This document shows positions 63,177 through 64,000 of a stretch of 64,000 bases of DNA, piece after piece. The position numbers and the translations under genes are program-made. The notes below the pieces were generated by a model that saw nothing but the letters and a program-made list of their open reading frames with translations, made no database searches and had not been told where the DNA came from. This DNA comes from Synechococcus sp. UW105 (lineage in GTDB: Bacteria > Cyanobacteriota > Cyanobacteriia > PCC-6307 > Cyanobiaceae), in assembly GCF_900473935.1 (NCBI RefSeq), contig NZ_UCNN01000009.1, forward strand, positions 87,892 to 151,891. The letters are read 5' to 3'. How positions within the stretch are numbered: the stretch's first letter is position 1; the number at the start of each line of letters is the position of its first letter.

Positions 63177-63656
63177 ATGGCACTCGCGCCAGATTTCGCG
63201 CCCGTTGACCTCCAGCAAGCTGATCTTGATACCTACTCCGGCTTGTTCGGAGATCTCAATGCTGACGAGATCTTTCTCGAATACGCCAGGATAAGTCAGC
63301 CCCCGTATTTGCTAGCAGGCCTGGGGCTTGCGATTGGGGTGGTGTGTGGTCTCACCTTCGCGCAACTGATCAAAGATCGGCTCAATGGTTGGAAAAACGA
63401 CCGACTGCCATTACTCCCCCTCGGCCGATTCGAAACCACCAGCAGCTATGCAGGCATCGTGATCGGAGTGACGCTGTTCATCGGCGGCTCTCTGCAGGTG
63501 TTCGGATTTGCTTCCGGCGCCGCATTTCTGGTCGCATTATTGTTATCTCTGCTAACAGGAGGAGCCCTTTGGACTCAGCTTGAAGGCCTGATGAAGCAGG
63601 TGGAGGCTGGAACCTTCAAGGCTGTTGACTTCGACAATTTTGACGAGTTCTTCTGA
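63177..63656 (+). CDS. Cyanobacterial membrane protein, unknown function
   Basis: A 159-residue protein with about three helices: YLLAGLGLAIGVVCGLTFAQ, YAGIVIGVTLFIGGSLQVFG and GAAFLVALLLSLLTGGALW. It has acidic ends (DLDTYSGLFGDLNADEIFLE; FKAVDFDNFDEFF). I take it for a conserved picocyanobacterial membrane protein; no family is recognised. It starts 50 bases after the ABC1 kinase and may be in the same unit. Confidence 0.75.
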   Translation: MALAPDFAPVDLQQADLDTYSGLFGDLNADEIFLEYARISQPPYLLAGLGLAIGVVCGLTFAQLIKDRLNGWKNDRLPLLPLGRFETTSSYAGIVIGVTLFIGGSLQVFGFASGAAFLVALLLSLLTGGALWTQLEGLMKQVEAGTFKAVDFDNFDEFF

Positions 63657-63838
63657 AACCAGCGAGAGGTGTGGCGCTGAGTGATTCAGATGTCGTGAGC
63701 CGGTGATCACCAAAGCAACAGCTGCTGCGATTGCCGCAATCTGAACCAGCGTTTAACAAGAGATCCAACAAAGGCCTCAAACAAAACGCTTACAAATCAA
63801 GCCCAAAATCTCTCGAGACTGCAGGTTGGGCGCATGGC

Positions 63839-64000
63839 TCAGATGGCCACATAGGCCTCAAGCTGTGCATCCCTATGACGCAGCATTTCAAGACCCTCGC
63901 GCTCGAGACGCCGGGTGCGATCTCGACTCATCTTCAGGGACTTAGCGATGCCGGTGAGGCTCATCGGGTCCTCCCCCGTCATCCCATAGCGCATCCGCAA
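63839..64000 (-). CDS. RNA polymerase sigma factor (RpoD type), 3' part
   Basis: The last 53 codons of a gene entering from beyond the window. The reading RYGMTGEDPMSLTGIAKSLK then RDRTRRLEREGLEML is sigma-70 region 4.2, whose helix-turn-helix contacts the -35 element. The ending RHRDAQLEAYVAI and stop at 63839 are typical of a group 1/group 2 sigma factor in cyanobacteria. The GEDPMSLTGIAKSLKMSRDR variant suggests a group 2 factor rather than the principal SigA, but only the tail is visible. Confidence 0.9.
   Translation of the reverse strand: MRMRYGMTGEDPMSLTGIAKSLKMSRDRTRRLEREGLEMLRHRDAQLEAYVAI

Noticed and set aside
1..64000. CRISPR arrays, insertion sequences, prophage genes, rRNA
   Set aside because: I looked for regularly spaced repeats, transposase or integrase motifs, phage structural genes and rRNA and found none.

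Overview
The window looks like chromosomal DNA of a marine picocyanobacterium (Synechococcus/Cyanobium type). Evidence: genes found only in oxygenic phototrophs (psbY, a lipoprotein PsbP, ycf54, crtH), cyanobacterial families of unknown role (DUF6761, DUF1651), a recCBD cluster, compact gene spacing and many GTG/TTG starts. By eye the DNA is clearly above 50% G+C, except the first 4.5 kb, which is more A+T-rich. The genus is an inference; there is no rRNA here to settle it.

Layout. 1-4,550 is an accessory-looking segment: a DUF1330 protein, a tiny membrane protein, several small exported proteins, and a two-gene unit of an exported protein plus a divergent amidoligase (glutamine synthetase/ATP-grasp-like peptide or amide ligase), facing an exported Cys/His-containing protein. 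4,930-7,240 has tRNA-Pro, a PAS protein overlapping a soluble histidine kinase, a convergent single-domain receiver and tRNA-Lys. 7,380-9,566 carries a gamma carbonic anhydrase-like protein, psbY and trmFO. 9,592-16,971 has a TolC-like protein, a long gene-poor stretch, a CDF-like transporter, carotenoid isomerase, a membrane protein, an OmpR-type regulator with a degenerate receiver and a DUF6761 protein. 17,018-21,517 has an aminopeptidase-like hydrolase, a glutaredoxin/BolA pair, a TPR-like exported protein, an acyltransferase, pdxJ, ycf54 and a small protein of uncertain family.

21,562-31,175 is one tightly packed run: phosphatase, recC, recB, recD, cupin. 31,280-34,460 holds RNA-handling genes (DEAD-box helicase, glycine-rich RRM protein). 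34,532-43,774 is an envelope/transport block: ABC exporter, Na+/H+ antiporter with stress domain, LCP protein, two FUSC proteins, an unannotated 56-residue membrane protein coupled to an HlyD-like adaptor, and PsbP. 43,877-49,979 has recR, lipA, an operon trhO - GST/DUF952 fusion - acetyltransferase-like gene, a gene-poor kilobase with one DUF1651 gene, then bioB. 49,979-53,055 is the operon lysA-cdaA-uppS-bioB read leftward. 53,135-63,656 has rimI, clpC, a glycerol dehydrogenase-like gene, a hydrolase, a DUF2993 protein, cdsA, a decarboxylase, an ABC1 kinase and a membrane protein. The window ends in the 3' part of a sigma-70 gene.

No IS element, prophage, CRISPR array or rRNA operon was seen. 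The least explained parts are the amidoligase locus, the HlyD adaptor with its small membrane partner, the degenerate response regulator and a 26-bp perfect palindrome at the end of trmFO. Three short genes (psbY, the 46-aa and the 56-aa membrane proteins) were found by direct translation of the sequence.
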